The notes: a model not told the origin generated them from the sequence alone. DNA of 64,000 nt from Heracleum sosnowskyi (GCA_030848705.1 CM061243.1:97090436-97154435), one strand, 5' to 3'. Counted from the stretch's first letter, positions 10,960 to 23,814 are shown. Made by a program: numbers and translations.

Positions 10960-13900
10960 GATAGGGACACCAGAAGCCCTACAGATACAACCAAGGCCTA
11001 TGAAAGGAGAAAGAGGTCTAAGACAGCTGGGGTTGCGCAGGGATCACACACAGTGCAAACCACAACTTCAAGTTATGTTTCTGCACCTTCATAAATTCAG
11101 TTTGATGTGGCTCCAGTAAATGTGGAATCACAGTCCCATTCTTTACACATTCAAACTGAAACAAAAATTCCTAGCTCACCTACTCTCTCTTTAGATTTGG
11201 ACATCATCTATTCCTGATTCACACATCTATTCCTGATTCTCCATCTTTAACCTTCTTGAAGAAGCCCCACTCTGAAATTGGTGGTCATCATCTTCTTAAT
11301 GATTTGTTGGACCACCAATCTATCATTTCTAAGACTTTGGCTCCATCTGTGGCTCTTAACTTAAAATCAATCTCCACAGATTCAACCATAGTCTCAATTT
11401 CAAGAGCTGCTCATTTTTCTTCATCTACAGATATTTCTCATCCGTTGACAAGTGTTTGTCTGTCTAAGGATATGCCTCAAAGTAGCTATCCGTTGGCATA
11501 TACTTCTACTACCTCTACGGTTACTCTTTCCACAGTTGCACTTCAATCTTCAAATATTACAACTTCAAGTGTGGATGAGTTAGTAGTAGTTCAAACATTT
11601 CTAGGATTTAGGGAAGGAAGTGACATTGCTGAGAGTAAGGGGCTGGTTTGGAACCAGGCAAAAGGAGAGGGAGAGAAAGAGGGACATACGATTTCTTCGA
11701 GTGTGGTAAGAGTGAGTAATGAGGGTTCCACCTTAGTAGGTGAAGGTGAGGGTGTGAGGGGTGTGAGCCAGGGGGAGCCCCTGATGCAAGAAAAGTCAGA
11801 CATGGAGAGGTTGTTCCAACTTGAATATTAAAATGAGTTGGATCAAGTCAACCTGAATGCTGAGACATTTACTCACCCTGATCCAGCCTATCAAGTCTTG
11901 GCTGGCTAGGGCAATGTGGAGGGAGAATAGATGTAGCATTTGGTAAACACTATTGAATCAATATCTAGGGCAAAAGAAGCAATCACTAATCTGCCTCCAG
12001 AAGCTGGTGAAGATTTTGAATATGATGAAGATTCTGAAGACATGGAAGAAGACTCAGATGGTGGTGAAGGCCCTTCCACCTCAGGTAGCACACCAGGTTG
12101 GTTGTTTGACACAAAAGCCAAATTTGATGCAATCAACCTGGTGATCTTAAAGGAATATCAAAAAGCTTCCACTGAGTTTCATTCAGCTAATCCAACCCAG
12201 AAGCTCATCATGTCTAAGTTCATGACAAATCTCCAATTACAGAAGATGCCATTTCTACATCACAAAACACAAACAGATGAGGTTAAGGACATCATTACAA
12301 ATGTCAAGGACATCATTAACAAAAAACTTGATACTGTATTCCCTCTCTCCACCATCAGGACCATTCAAAGAAGAGTTGTTGAAGACAACACTCTCTCTAA
12401 GAGTGTGGAATATCTATCAAGGAGGGTGGATAAAATGGAGGAGAAGCTGGATCTCTTCCTAGAGCAACAACACCTACAGACACAGCTCCTCCAAAATTTG
12501 CTGCAGGGTCCTGGTGCTACTCAAACCCTTGATGATAATAAAAAGGGGGAGAGTACACTAGTGGTCTCTGAACCAGCTAGGATGAAAGCTTCAACTGAGG
12601 GGGAGATTTCAGAAGTAATAGCTAATCCAAGTGAATTCCAATTCACTATGGTCCCTCCAGTCATCAAGCTAGGAGAATTGGATATCTCTGGTTTAACTGA
12701 AGAAGAAGTGATTGCAAGGCAGAAAAGAAATATCTAAAGCCAATGAAGTCATAGAGTAAAGAATTCTCAACACAGAAAGGTTGATCAAAGAATCAATCTT
12801 TAAAGTTGTGACTTCAACTCCCTTCACAACCACAGAGCCTACCACCACTACAATTCTCAAAGTTCTAACTCCTGAGGTTGAGCTACCAAAGAGTGTCTAT
12901 GATGCTGAGCCATCTCTCTACAAGGAGTGTGAAGGCATATGGAGTGGTAGGTTTGGCTCTCCAACCAAGAAGCATGGCAAGAATAAACTCCACGTGGATT
13001 TTCCACTTCCCAAGCTAGATGCTAAGAAACTCTTGGGAAAAGACATCAAAGCACTCAAAGAGACCAGGGATGTGGAAGCTAGACAGGGGATGGCTGTAAT
13101 CATTAGAAATAGGATGCCGATTCACATAACCATATGTCATCCCAGATTTGTGGAAGCTAAAAGGGATAAGGTAGCTAGACTTGCAAGAGAAGCCAATCCC
13201 GAGGGATATGAGTCTACTCCTGATAAGCAGGCTAGACTAGCCAGTGAGCTGTTAGAGGAGCTAGAAAAGGAAGCTGTGGCTGAAGAAGAAGTGGTCACTG
13301 CTTCTAAGAAGAACAAAGGAAAGACAGTGCCTCAGAAAAATCCTATTGCTAGGAGGATAAAATTCAAATCCAAAAGGCCTGTCTCTCCAGAAAAAAAAGA
13401 GGAGATTGAGAAACCCATGAGGAAGACATTCACAATTGATGACATCATCAAACCTTCAAGCACCCTAGTAGAGCCCAAGGAAGAACCCATGGAGTCTGAT
13501 AATTTGGCATTCCTAGAAATTATCTTAGAAGCTGAAAGGAAGAAGAGAGCAAGGGAACCAAAGAAGACAAATGGGCCAATAAAACTTCAAATTGTACCTC
13601 AAGTTGTCAAGCCAATAGAAGACAAAGCTGATTTTATATACATTGCTGAAATACAATAGTTTACAACACTGGATCTCTTCCTGGATGAAATTATTGAAGT
13701 AATGGGCATTGATAAGCACAAGAATCTGCCAGAAAGATTGGTGTTTGTCTACAAGGGTGGAGTAGAAATGACATGGCCCTTGCAGAGGATTCTAAATGAA
13801 GGATATCCCACTTTAGTCAAAGTTTTTTCAAGCTTCAAGAGCTCAAAGGGATTTTCTCCAACTACAAGGATCCTAGTGATGAGGAAGATTGAAGGAATAA

Positions 13901-14211
13901 GAGCTAGTTGGAATCAACCTGAAAGCTTACCAAGGAAATTGAAGATCCCATACAATGGTGAAAGAATCCACCTCCAACCCTACTGGATGATGGAGTTCAG
14001 AGATAATGAGGGATGTAGAAGGTTCTTCAGGCTAGAGGACCATCTGCCTAAGGCCAGTTCCCAATACCTTAGGTGGTTGCAATCCAAGCTAGATCCAAAG
14101 AAAGTTGAAGAAGACACCTTCTATAGGAAGCTTCAGGAACAAATTGAAACCAACTATGCCAGGCAAGGGAAGAAGAAGATTCTACCTCCAAGAGAGAAGA
14201 AAAATAATTAA
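10960..14211 (+). pseudogene. Decayed extra ORF of a SIRE-like copia element
   Basis: This is a diverged copy of the downstream ORF at 39895-44376, starting partway through it (the equivalent of about residue 395). Matching landmarks in order are a Ser/Thr-rich segment, KPHSE-GGHHLL, LVGEGEGVRGVS-GEP, a coiled-coil stretch (SRRVDKMEEKLDLFLEQQ), and the conserved C-terminal block PERLVFVYKGG...WMMEFRD...RRFFRLED. It has several stops near 11830-11935, a frame change near 12740-12780, and a single TAG at 13657. No reverse transcriptase precedes it; a short LTR from another element abuts it. Function of this ORF class is unknown. Confidence 0.75.
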
Positions 14212-14354
14212 ATCTGCTCAGTCTAGAGGAGCACTCTCTCTGTAAATATCTCAACTCTTCAGTATTTCAATAATGTAGCTTAATACAATTTTTACTACTT
14301 ACTGTTTATTTGTTAGAAGTGGTTTTGTTATCATCAAGACTCTTAATTTTAACA

Positions 14355-15373
14355 TAGTTAGGAACTATGTTGTTTTTTGATGATAACTAAACTAACTTAG
14401 TGAAAATTGTATAAGTAAAAACGTAGCCTTCAACGGATAGCATGTTTTTACAGTATCCGTAGAAGGGTAGCTTATCTACGGATAAGACTCAATGTAACAT
14501 GCTTATGCAATCCTGATGTACAATCCTGATATGCAATCCTGATATGCAATCCTGATGTGCAGTCCTGATGTGTAATCATGATTTCTAATCCTGATATAGA
14601 AGTTGAAGTATTAGTTTTTAGGCTGAATAAGTCATGTTGACTGTTAATAGATATGTAGAATAGGAAGGCTAATTGTAAATAGTCTATGCCTTGTAATTTT
14701 ACATAAGTGAAATTGACTGTCTACGGATAGCAATATTAGCCTTCTACGGATGTGGACAAAGTACTGTCTACGGATAGCAGTACTAGCCGTCTATGAATGT
14801 GATCAAGATACTCTCAACATATACAACTCAAATAGCTTCTACGGATACACTCTGTACTTTGTGAAAGGGACAGTTCAGACAGAGTACATGGGTTGACAGT
14901 TTTCACAGAGCATGGAAACCAACATTTCTGGAAAACTCACGAGAAGAAGAAGCATTCTGTTTTGTCTGGTCAAAAGTAGCATTTCCATAAAAGATAATCA
15001 GCTAAGAAGGGCAAGCTACCAACACATGGACCACTACTCAGATTGGAGAAACAAGGATTTTGGACGGACTTACTTTTTGTATTATTAGATGTTCGAAATA
15101 TCTTGTAAACTTGGGATATAGAACCAAGTGCAGCATTATTCTAGAACTCAAGAAATCAGTTAGGCAATTTAGAGAGCTCAAAGCAATATCCTTTGTAAAT
15201 TGCTGAAGCTAGAATAGTGTGTATGCAGCTGTGTGTTTATTCATAAACATCACAGAAGATTTCTTCTAATAAAAATCTCTCAGGTGGATAAATAAATCCA
15301 ATTGAATTTACTTTCATATCTTTTCTATCAAGAACTAAAGAGTTTTTAAAGATTGTATTCAACCCCCCTTCTA
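14355..15373 (+). mobile_element. SIRE-like copia LTR, diverged
   Basis: It starts with a block like that of the LTR at 44570 (TTAGGAACTATGTTG versus TTAGGAATATGTTG) and ends in CAACCCCCCTTCTATA. It contains five or more copies of a short AATCCTGATRTGC-type repeat at about 14508-14590. Length is close to 1 kb, like the other LTR, but the sequence is clearly diverged. It follows the decayed extra ORF and would be its 3' LTR; the polypurine tract is not preserved. Confidence 0.6.
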
Positions 15374-15404
15374 TAATCTAGATTCATTGTCTGGGAATAA
15401 CAGT

Positions 15405-18135
15405 AATCTACACATCGCTTTTTTTAAGAAATGATGTATGTACCTCAATTTTTAAAAAATAAACCCGCGCTTCCCCCTTTTTCTTTTCCCCATTGAAAAA
15501 ATATTCCCCCCTAACCAAATTCACCTCCCGCTCCTTCGTTTCCCCCTTAAACTAAAAACATAAAAATACTAAACACACCCACCCCCAAAACAAAAACATG
15601 AAAATCAAACCCACCCCAACCCCCCTTTGTCCCTCTTTTCTACTTCAAGAACCCTAACCCCATTTTCGACAAAAGGCTTCAATTAGCTTCAATTTAACGT
15701 AATATAAGTTCAAAAACCCTAACCCCCTTTCAATTTATTCAATATTAGTTCAATTTTATCAAATCCCTTTCAATATTAGTTCATCATTATTTGATTTTAT
15801 CAAACCCCTTTCTTAACATAATTGTTCTATTTGTTTAACAGATCTGGAGCTTGGAGTTTGGAGCTTGGAGCTTGTAATTAGCTCGAATTGGTACTTAACC
15901 CCAACCCCCTTTTCTCTTTTGATTAGTTCGTAATTTTTTGATTAGCTCGAATTAGTACTTAACCCTAACCCCCTTTTCCTTTGGAGCTTGGAGCTTGGAT
16001 CTTTGGTTTACAACTTTGATTTTAGTTCGAGTTTGGAAGCTCGATTTACATCTTTGATTTTAGTTCGAGTTTGGAGGTTGAATTTATAATTTTGGTTTCC
16101 CCCTTGTCATTTCTATCCTCTTCACATGCTACTGTGCTAATTGTACCAACCAGACAAATCCTGAAAACTTCAAGATAAACTTCAAACTCTCTTCCCTCCT
16201 TTAAAATCTTGTGGGAATTGAATAAATATAGTTGATTGTAGTAACAAGGCTTGTTTGTTTTGTATTTTACTTATTTTTTATATATAATTAGAAGCTTGAA
16301 TTTAATTTAATTTTCGGACCTTCGATGAAAACGTAACCTCTGTTTGTAGCAAATGTGATGGGGTTCTTCTACATTATTTTCTCAACAGTTTTCTTGCAAG
16401 ATTCTGGATTCTAAATTTGATGTTCTCATTTCTCATGTGTTAATAATTTTTCTGTTTTTATCTTGTTGTGTATAATTAGTTACTTGATTTCTCAAAAAAC
16501 TTTTGAGTTTCGGTGTTGAAACCTGTGCATTATTAATAACCATGTAGATTCTTACCCTCTCTGTACTCTTGTTTCCATATATATATTGCTTACAAAAGAA
16601 GGTTCTAGTTGTAAAGCCTTTGAACTTGTAACTATATTATTACTTTAAGTTATGACTATTATGATGCCCACACATTAAACCTGTATGTGAGATTTGGAAC
16701 TAATTTCTGCAGGTCAAGAAGAAACAGTCCTGGCGATCTTAGATCAATATCATCTTGGAACAAATGCAAACCTGCAATTATTAGCAATAATTCTGATAAC
16801 ATGATGAAAAACAGCAACAACTTTAATTTGGCCATGCCACTGACAAACACCCACATATCCCTTCATTCTCAGCAGCCTAGAAATTGAGAGTTAAAGAGGA
16901 AGTACAAGAATGAGAATTAGAATTAGAAAATTCTCATAAGGCACATAGGTACTTGCTGGCGTACTATACTTTTCTTAGGTATTTCAGTACTTTTAATTGG
17001 TAGAAAATTCATTTCTTAATTAAAGTTTTTCATACGTTGTCAATCAATACATTGTTTTGGGCTTTTAGCATAGAACTAGGTGTACTTTGGAGTCACAAAA
17101 TTTGCTGCTCTATATATGGCGTTTGGATATAAAATATTTACGACCCCAAGTACTATACACTTTAAACCTAACATTTAAATTCGCAGTGCTTCTAACATAT
17201 AAATATTTTTAAATGTTCCCTTAATGTTCCTATCAGGATTGCTTGTGAATGGACCATACTCGTTAATAACAACAGCAGTTGCAGCTGATCTTGGTACGCA
17301 GAGTACAATTACAGGAAATTCTCGTGGTTTGGCTACTGTAGCTGCAATTATAGACGGTACTGGATCTGTTGGAGCTGCTCTAGATCCACTTCTTGCTGGA
17401 TATATTTCAATCAGAGGATGGAACAATGTATTCTGTATGCTTGTCCTATCTGTCTCTATTGCAGGGTTATTGTTGTTCTAAGTTGTTAAAAGTGAAGTCA
17501 AAGGAAAGCAGAATGAGGGAGGATGGCTTTGGCTTGGCACATTGCTAATGTAAGCAGAGCCACGCCACAACTAGAGATGCAGCATTAACAGAAGTTTCTG
17601 AAATGAGATCTTCATTTGGCGAGCTAAAACAGAAGTTGCAGCACTTGGCGAGCCATATTGAAAGATTTTTGTAAATAGGCCGGGCCTAGGATATTGGATT
17701 ATTTAGTTAGTTTCGATATGAATTGGATAATGTAGTTGGCCTATTGAATTTTATATTTGGCTTTGGTATATATTGGCTTTTTGATTTCGATATTTGATTT
17801 GGGGTTGGCTTTTTTATTTGGTCATTTGGTTTTGGTTTTTGGGCATGTCGTATGTACAGGGCGTCCATATATTTAAGAAAAAAAACTTACATCACTTTCC
17901 TAAAATACCTAAAATACCAATGCTACATATCACAAGTAACATCAGTTCCTTATTAAGAAACCAATGTAAAAAAAACTTAGACATCAGTTACTTAAAAAAA
18001 ACCGATGTTAAAAAAAAACATAGATATCGGCTAAAAATCGATGTCTAATTAATATCCCTACCTTTCTCTACACATGCAAAGAAATGGCTTCTTTTTTCGA
18101 TAGACATTGGTTTTTAGCCAGTTTTTCTAGTAGTG
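15405..18135. mobile_element. CACTA transposon remnant with a captured transporter fragment
   Basis: The right end, read on the minus strand, is CACTACTAGAAAAACTGGC, a CACTA-type terminus. Just inside it (17885-18110) are direct and inverted copies of an ACATCGGTTTT/AACCGATGT subterminal motif. A similar motif pair (ACATCGCTTTTTT, AAATGATGT) at about 15408-15435 marks the other side, but no left CACTA terminus remains; a copia LTR abuts it. The interior has C-rich repeats of the AACCCTAACCCC kind (15640-15985) and a transporter gene fragment. No transposase is visible. Confidence 0.6.
17224..17560 (+). pseudogene. Glycerol-3-phosphate transporter (MFS) exon fragment
   Basis: The frame encodes a late transmembrane portion of a plant glycerol-3-phosphate permease (major facilitator, SLC37-like): GLLVNGPYSLITTAVAADLGTQ, GNSRGLATVAAIIDGTGS, GPLLAGYIS-like (here DPLLAGYIS) and a hydrophobic end. 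A TAA at 17479 interrupts it; the same frame continues afterwards with VVKSEVKGK. Only the last part of the roughly 500-aa family is present, and it lies inside a CACTA remnant, so it is a captured, broken copy. Confidence 0.75.
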
Positions 18136-19576
18136 TATAAACATAACTGACCATTTTTTCACATAAAAATTTTCAGAAAACTGACCATTTTGAGTTATAA
18201 CTGATCGTCTAAACAAAACTGATAATCTCTTTCAAAGTGGAATCGATTGTGATAACTAAAAAAACGTTCTACAATAAACGAGACCTATTGTGCACGTACG
18301 TACGTTTGATCCGTCAACACATTTGAGTGCATGTGATAACTAATTAACCAACGACGGTGGGTTTTATGTTGCTAACGTTCATGGATACTTGTTTACACGT
18401 GATAACGCCTGTAGTGAAATGATCTCACATTTTACTGATCTATGAGGACACAAAACCGATCACTATTTTGATCGACACTGAATTTTAAATCCGATTGAAA
18501 TGTCATAACTGACCGCTATAAAATCGACCATTTTGTGTGATCGATTTTAAACTTAAAATTGGTCATTTTAGCACATAATTCATGGATGGTTTTATATATT
18601 GTTTTTTTTTAATAATTAGGGCGATGAGAATAAATAAAATAGATCCATTGATTTATATATAAATGTCATCTCAGATGATATATTTTACATCAAAATTTGC
18701 TCATTTTATTGTAAGAATTTAATATAATTGCAAAAAATTTATATTTGTTAGTTGATTAATTGCAAATTCTTTTCAGCTAAAAAAATAATATATAAATATA
18801 TGAAGCTTGTTCTTTAAAACGATTATATATACTGCTTATGTATCATTAAAATATATTCATTCACTTTTGAATTTCAAAAAGTGCTTGCATGATATAAAAT
18901 ACAACATTTTATTTACTTATCCTTTAATCATACAACTTGCTAAACTGAGAGGAATGCAAGTTTTTCTCGTGACCTAATTGTATACAAGAAGGAGACTCTG
19001 GACCTGGAGTTATAAAATATTTTGGTTAAAATTGATGTTAAATTTTTATCAAATAAACTTTTTAATCATTCAATAAATTGATATTTTATAAATATTTTTT
19101 GAATTTTTAATACTAAATTGAATAAATTTTCCTTTCAAAATAATATTTAAAAATTCTATTCATTATTTTGTAACAAAGTGTACAATTTAATAATATATAT
19201 TTTCTATTTAATATATAAAAAATTATAATTACTAAAACTGAAATGACACAAGATGCCTGACGACCATGATCACACATACCCATTAACCCCTTTAATCAAA
19301 CTAGGGACTTTGCCCGCGCTTCGTGTGCGATTAAAAAAATTATTTTAAAATTATTTTCTTTTATTAAAGAATAAAATACTGTTTAATTTATGTATCGATT
19401 TTTGGTTTCATTATAATTTTTTTTTAAAAACAATTGAAGTGTTTTACAAAAAAAATTATAGACATGATTTGTATATTAAAACATTGTCTATTGTGAATTT
19501 TAAATCAAAAAATTCAAAATTTTTTATACAGTCCGACATTGTAAAATAAATTATACAGTTATCCCATGCGCTATTT
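18136..19576. other. AT-rich intergenic sequence with a local repeat motif
   Basis: No gene. From 18145 to 18590 the words ACTGACCATTTT, ACTGATCGT and ATCGACCATTTTG recur in both orientations, resembling subterminal repeats of a further DNA transposon, but I find no terminus. The rest is AT-rich and featureless apart from a CGCGCTTCGTGTGCG stretch near 19314. Confidence 0.4.
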
Positions 19577-19589
19577 CACTACAAGAATA

Positions 19590-20460
19590 ATTGAATCAGA
19601 CAAGGCTTTTTGCCCGTTGTCTGATGCCCTAGAAAACCGTGGTCTATTGAGATGCCGTCTGTTACGCAGCTCAGACAACGGACGCGTCCGTTGTCTGATT
19701 CCCTACAGACAACGGTTTTGGTCTTAGAAAACGTTGTCTGAAACGCGTGAACAACAACGGTTGTTGTAGAAACCATTGTCTGACAAATAAATCAACAATT
19801 GTTTATTAACTAGAAAATGTTGTTATTTTAATTTTCAGACAAGGCTTTATTTTCCAAAAGAGTGTTGTGTGATCTAAATATTTACGACGGTTTTAGTAGA
19901 ACAACCCCATTGTCTTAATAGTTTAACACAATGGTTTCCTTTCTAAAAACTGTTGTCTATTCTTGACTTGCACAATTGTTTTCTTTAAATACCTGTTGTC
20001 TGAAAGCTGTTAGGCAATGGTTTAAAAAGATAAACATGTTTGAACATTAGCAGAACCACAACAGTTTTTGTTTCTAAAACACTTGTTTCTGATTTTGATA
20101 GACAACGGTATTGGACAAAAAACTGTTGTCTGAAGTGTTTACGACAATGGTTTAGCATAAAATACGTTGAATTATTTTTAAAACAACAACGGTTTTTATT
20201 AGTATATTGCTTGTAAAAAATCTCTATGGACAGTGGTTTGAAATTAAGTATCTGTTGTCTGATGTCTTTACCACAATGGTTTCATATGCTTGTATTGAAG
20301 TAATGTATTTGGACAACGGTTTTTTTTAACAAGAAGTTGTTACCTAGCTTAATAGACAATGGTTTCATAGAAAATTCAACACATTGCCTAGTACAATGCT
20401 TGACAACAGTTTTCATTATAGTCCAATTACCTAAAATAACAAGAGACAATGGTTTTATAT
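19590..20460. repeat. Left subterminal repeat zone of the CACTA element
   Basis: Many degenerate copies of GACAACGGTTTT and its complement, spaced about 30-60 bases in both orientations. In known CACTA elements such motifs bind the element's TNPA-type protein. Copies here are more degenerate (ACAATGGTTT common) than on the right side. Confidence 0.75.
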
Positions 20461-20515
20461 AACAAAATTAAAAAACCAAACTGGCAATAATCCAATTATT
20501 AAATCCATTACAGAA

Positions 20516-20923
20516 TCAATAATCGCTTCCGGGTCGGATCCAAGTGGAGCTAGCAAGACGTGCTCGAAGATCCATCTTAATACCTTGAAGAAGTCTGCTG
20601 GGTCTGGAAATGCCATTGTCATGTGCTTTTGTGTTCCTTTCTCTCCATAGATGACAGGTATATATCTGGATTGCCAAAAGAGCGATTGTTTTCTGCACTT
20701 TGTCATGAAGTCTGTCTATGTCCAAGAGGAACGACGTCCATGTTTGGTTGAAGTTGGCATGAACGCCCAGAGGTCCAAGAAGCTGCTCCAAAACCCATAT
20801 AGAATAAGAGCACTGAAGGAACAAGTGAGCGTCCGTCTCTTCTCCACCTGCACACAAGTAGCAAGAAATTGACGAGGTTATCCAAGAGGCCTGGAGCCTC
20901 ACCAAGACAATTTTCGAGCCAAT
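20516..20923 (-). pseudogene. LINE-type reverse transcriptase zinc-binding domain (zf-RVT) fragment
   Basis: The frame shows the zf-RVT pattern: CYLCAGGEETDAHLFLQCSYS followed by IWVLEQLLGPLG and a Trp-Arg-Glu-Arg-Asn motif (LWRERNTKAH). This domain lies at the C-terminal side of plant non-LTR reverse transcriptases and in related host ORFs. No reverse transcriptase core is present. It directly abuts the MAP65 fragment on its upstream side, within the CACTA element. Confidence 0.7.
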
Positions 20924-20928
20924 TCTTG

Positions 20929-21063
20929 CTTACTAGGTTATAATCTTCAAGCCAATTTTCTTTTTCACATGCTGACAGCCATTGCTCTATCCTATCAATA
21001 ATTTCTTTTCGGCTTGCTGCTTCATCCTTAGCTCTGCTTATTTGTCCTTCCAATATTTGTCAA
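20929..21063 (-). pseudogene. MAP65: MAP65 microtubule-associated protein exon fragment
   Basis: MAP65 proteins cross-link antiparallel microtubules. The frame carries the family's conserved C-terminal motif: LEGQISRAKDEAASRKEI followed by IDRIEQWLSACEKENWLEDYN. Homology stops after LEDYN, at a likely former exon end, and the next sequence belongs to a zf-RVT piece. About 45 residues of a protein normally near 580 aa. It is a captured fragment without regulatory context. Confidence 0.8.
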
Positions 21064-21683
21064 GATTTCACAAGGATCTCCAAGAGACCTGAAAAGAAGC
21101 ATTTTTTAATAAACCACGTAGCAAACTGGGGCAAAGTGGTAAAGATGAGCAGCTTATGCTTCACTATATATATATATATTCCTTGCCAGAAGCGATCATC
21201 ACTATAGATTTGCCAATAGATGTATTTAAATCAGGTTCAGTATGTGTCACATGACAAATATCTTCTGATTCTGATCTCCTTCATTATCAGTTCTTTCATC
21301 CTGCTTGCCTTTAACTTAATGAACCTCTTAACTTCTAATACAGGATATATCCTCAGGTAGAATGAATGAGAGTTAAAAGTCCTAAAAAACCTGTTGAACT
21401 ATCTCAATAGAAAGAGAATTTGTTCCTACACTAATATCACTTGTAATATACTAACTAATATACTGGACCATAGTTGTGCTCACTGTTAGAAATTGTATAA
21501 TATGCAACCAACAATTAGGATATCATTACACAATTCTGTCTATCCAGATTAATACATTTAATCGAGCAATTTAAACACATGTAACTTGAAGGACTATAGA
21601 CAAAACACACCTAATAGTACCTAGTACACCTATAGACAAACTAGTTATCAAGTAACCTGAGAAGAACTGAATGAAGAACTAAC

Positions 21684-21798
21684 CTTTAGTTTGTCATGAG
21701 CTTCTCTGACCGTCATCCCGTCTTTTTCCTTCCTCCAGCGATGACCATCTCTAGAAAAAATCTGAGGACTTTCCGATCAAATAGACGCAAAGAGCCAG
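21684..21798 (-). pseudogene. CAMTA: CAMTA (CG-1 domain) exon fragment
   Basis: CAMTAs are calmodulin-binding transcription activators. The exon encodes part of the CG-1 DNA-binding domain: GSLRLFDRKVLRFF in one frame, then RDGHRWRKEKDGMTVREAHD in the next, followed by KLK and a GTTAGT donor. A splice acceptor (TTCAG) precedes it. The frame change between the two halves shows that the copy is broken. It is too short for the ORF track and sits between the MAP65 and pullulanase fragments on the same strand. Confidence 0.8.
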
Positions 21799-21967
21799 CT
21801 GAATGAGAGAAACAGGTAGTGTCATATGATCTACCAAATACCAGTGTCAAAGATTATAGATAACTGGACTTTGTTTACAAGTATTTTAGGGAGGCACTTT
21901 GAGTTTTGCGAAAGATAATTATGAACAGATAATAAATGAGGATAGCAAGGAATTAGTAATAACATAC

Positions 21968-22124
21968 TGAAACAAAACCACATATGCTTGAGCTGTTGGG
22001 GCCCAAAAATAAAATGTGATAGCCTCATCTGAGAAAACAGCACCAAGGGGACCAGTATAATAGAACAATTCGTCAATGACCCGTGGTAATTGCATACCAG
22101 TAGCACTGATTAATGTTCCTGTAG
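21968..22124 (-). pseudogene. Plant pullulanase (limit dextrinase) exon fragment
   Basis: Pullulanase removes alpha-1,6 branches from starch in plastids. The frame contains LPRVIDELFYYTGPLGAVFS followed by DEAITFYFWAPTAQAYVV, matching the N-terminal carbohydrate-binding region of the plant enzyme, where DELFSY-GPLGA and LWAPTAQAV are conserved. A TATTTAG acceptor and a GTATGT donor flank it, so one complete exon with intron borders was captured. No catalytic part is present. Confidence 0.7.
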
Positions 22125-22414
22125 CTAAATACAAGAAAACAGAGCAGTCACAGACCGAAAGGCAAGAATTGCTACATTTGTTACAGTAAAAAAAACCTGG
22201 TTATATATATATACTGTTTCTGAAAAATTCACTTGATCTGTAGTAAGCGCAAAGGGGAACAATTTTAAACAATTAATTGTGTTCACAGCTATAAGTATAG
22301 CTAGCATAAATGCGTGGGTGAACAAAGGTCCAGGCTTTTATGTTTAAGGGCAAACTTATATTCCTCCTACTAAATTTTTTATCACATCTTTCAAGTGATA
22401 TCTGTTTCTTCCTA

Positions 22415-22798
22415 ACATTAAGATCTGGCAATCTCACTTTCTCAGCCAAATACATACAAGAGAACGGAATAAAAGTAGGCGACTATATCAGAATTTACAA
22501 AGACCGTGCAATAGAAAGATTTGTAAGTGCTACAACAGTGATCATTTTAAGATTTTTTATCCTGTAAAACTAAAATGCAATGAGGTTATTTCATTGATTC
22601 TCAGGCAATTGGTTGGCGAAAGCATGGTGAGGAAACTGATAAATCCTTGGCTGATGTAATGGAAAAGGTATACTTACCAGCAACAACCAATTCTGAAGTA
22701 GCTTTTGCTGGAAAAAAATGCATTGCCAGCTGCCAGCTCCGTAGTAACCTGAGTTGGGATGAATTTGATCAAGATTTCAACCCATTTGATTTTCCTTG
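22415..22798 (+). pseudogene. B3-domain (FUS3/LEC2/ABI3-like) 3' gene fragment, two exons
   Basis: Exon pieces about 22415-22525 and 22606-22798 are separated by a GTAAGT...CTCAG intron. The first encodes SGNLTFSAKYIQENGIKVGD followed by YIRIYKD, which fits the C-terminal half of an ABI3/FUS3/LEC2-type B3 domain. The second stays open for 64 codons to a TGA and ends in DEFDQDFNPFDFP. It is on the opposite strand to the other captured pieces. Start, promoter and the first half of the B3 fold are absent. Confidence 0.6.
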
Positions 22799-23814
22799 AA
22801 AATGAGGCATTCAGTATGAACTTGACGAATACTTCAAATCGTGTATCTTGTGCAACAGATGCATGCCCTGCAAGATAATTTTCTTTTGTAATAAATTGTA
22901 CTGTATAACTTGTGAAATTTTCAAACTAATATATACTGTTGTCTTAAATATCAAATGCTACCATTGATAAGAATTGTAATTTCACTTCATCAGCTCTTCT
23001 TAGGTCGTTGAGGAAAGCCAGAGACTGCAGCTATCCTTGAGGTAAGTCCGAGCGTGTAGTCAGTAGGTACCAGCTCATTCATATATTAGTCAAAATTGTG
23101 TTAACAGCTAGAATGAGTTTTGAGTTCGAGCTATCCCAGTGGTAAGTGCAACTATATCAAAGAAAAAAACCTTACAACTGAATATGGCAACAGATAATTG
23201 GCATTTGAGTCGATCTTCAGCAACCAAAGCAGGAGGGACCTTATAAGCTTTATACCTACAAATTGAAGCCCTTACAAACCATAAAGGAAAGACGATTATA
23301 CCTACAAATTGAAGCCTTGCTTTAAACCCCAAATCGAGCCCTGAATTCAAGTCAAAGAAGCCCTAATTCGAAAAAGGCCCAAATCGAAGAGCCCTAATTC
23401 GTAGTGTATGAAAAAAAGACAGGGACGGAGAGATTAAGAGTAAGGGAGCAGATCTAGAGAAAGGTGATTAAGTGTGTTTTGTTAAATCGAAAGGGCGGTG
23501 TTTTGTTCGAGTGTGTATTTGAGCCAGAGAGAGTAGAGCGAGAGAGCCAGAGAAAAAGAGAGAAAGGGAAATGAAAATATATATTAGAGCCAGAGAGAGT
23601 AGATTTGGATTGGGCGGTATTTTTGCCGCTCAGCCGATTTTATTTTGTGTGTGTGCGCAAAAAACATTTAACATTTATTAAGTATTCTTGTAATTATAAA
23701 AATATAATTATTAATCTTAAAAATATATTTTATTTTTTTTATTTGATTAATCACTTTTTTCTTCAATTCTTAATTTTTATAAGAAAATTTTAACATTTTC
23801 ATCATGATATTTTT

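Noticed and set aside
15640..15985. AACCCTAACCCC words suggesting telomeric repeats
   Set aside because: Only scattered single or double copies embedded in C-rich sequence; no array.
16659..16856. Minus-strand ORF resembling a signal peptide (MAKLKLLLFFIML)
   Set aside because: No mature peptide motif follows and the opposite strand is equally open; it lies in a CACTA remnant. It may be another captured piece, but I cannot support an identity.
17794..18048. 84-aa Lys-rich ORF
   Set aside because: It overlaps the subterminal repeats of a CACTA element and is low-complexity.
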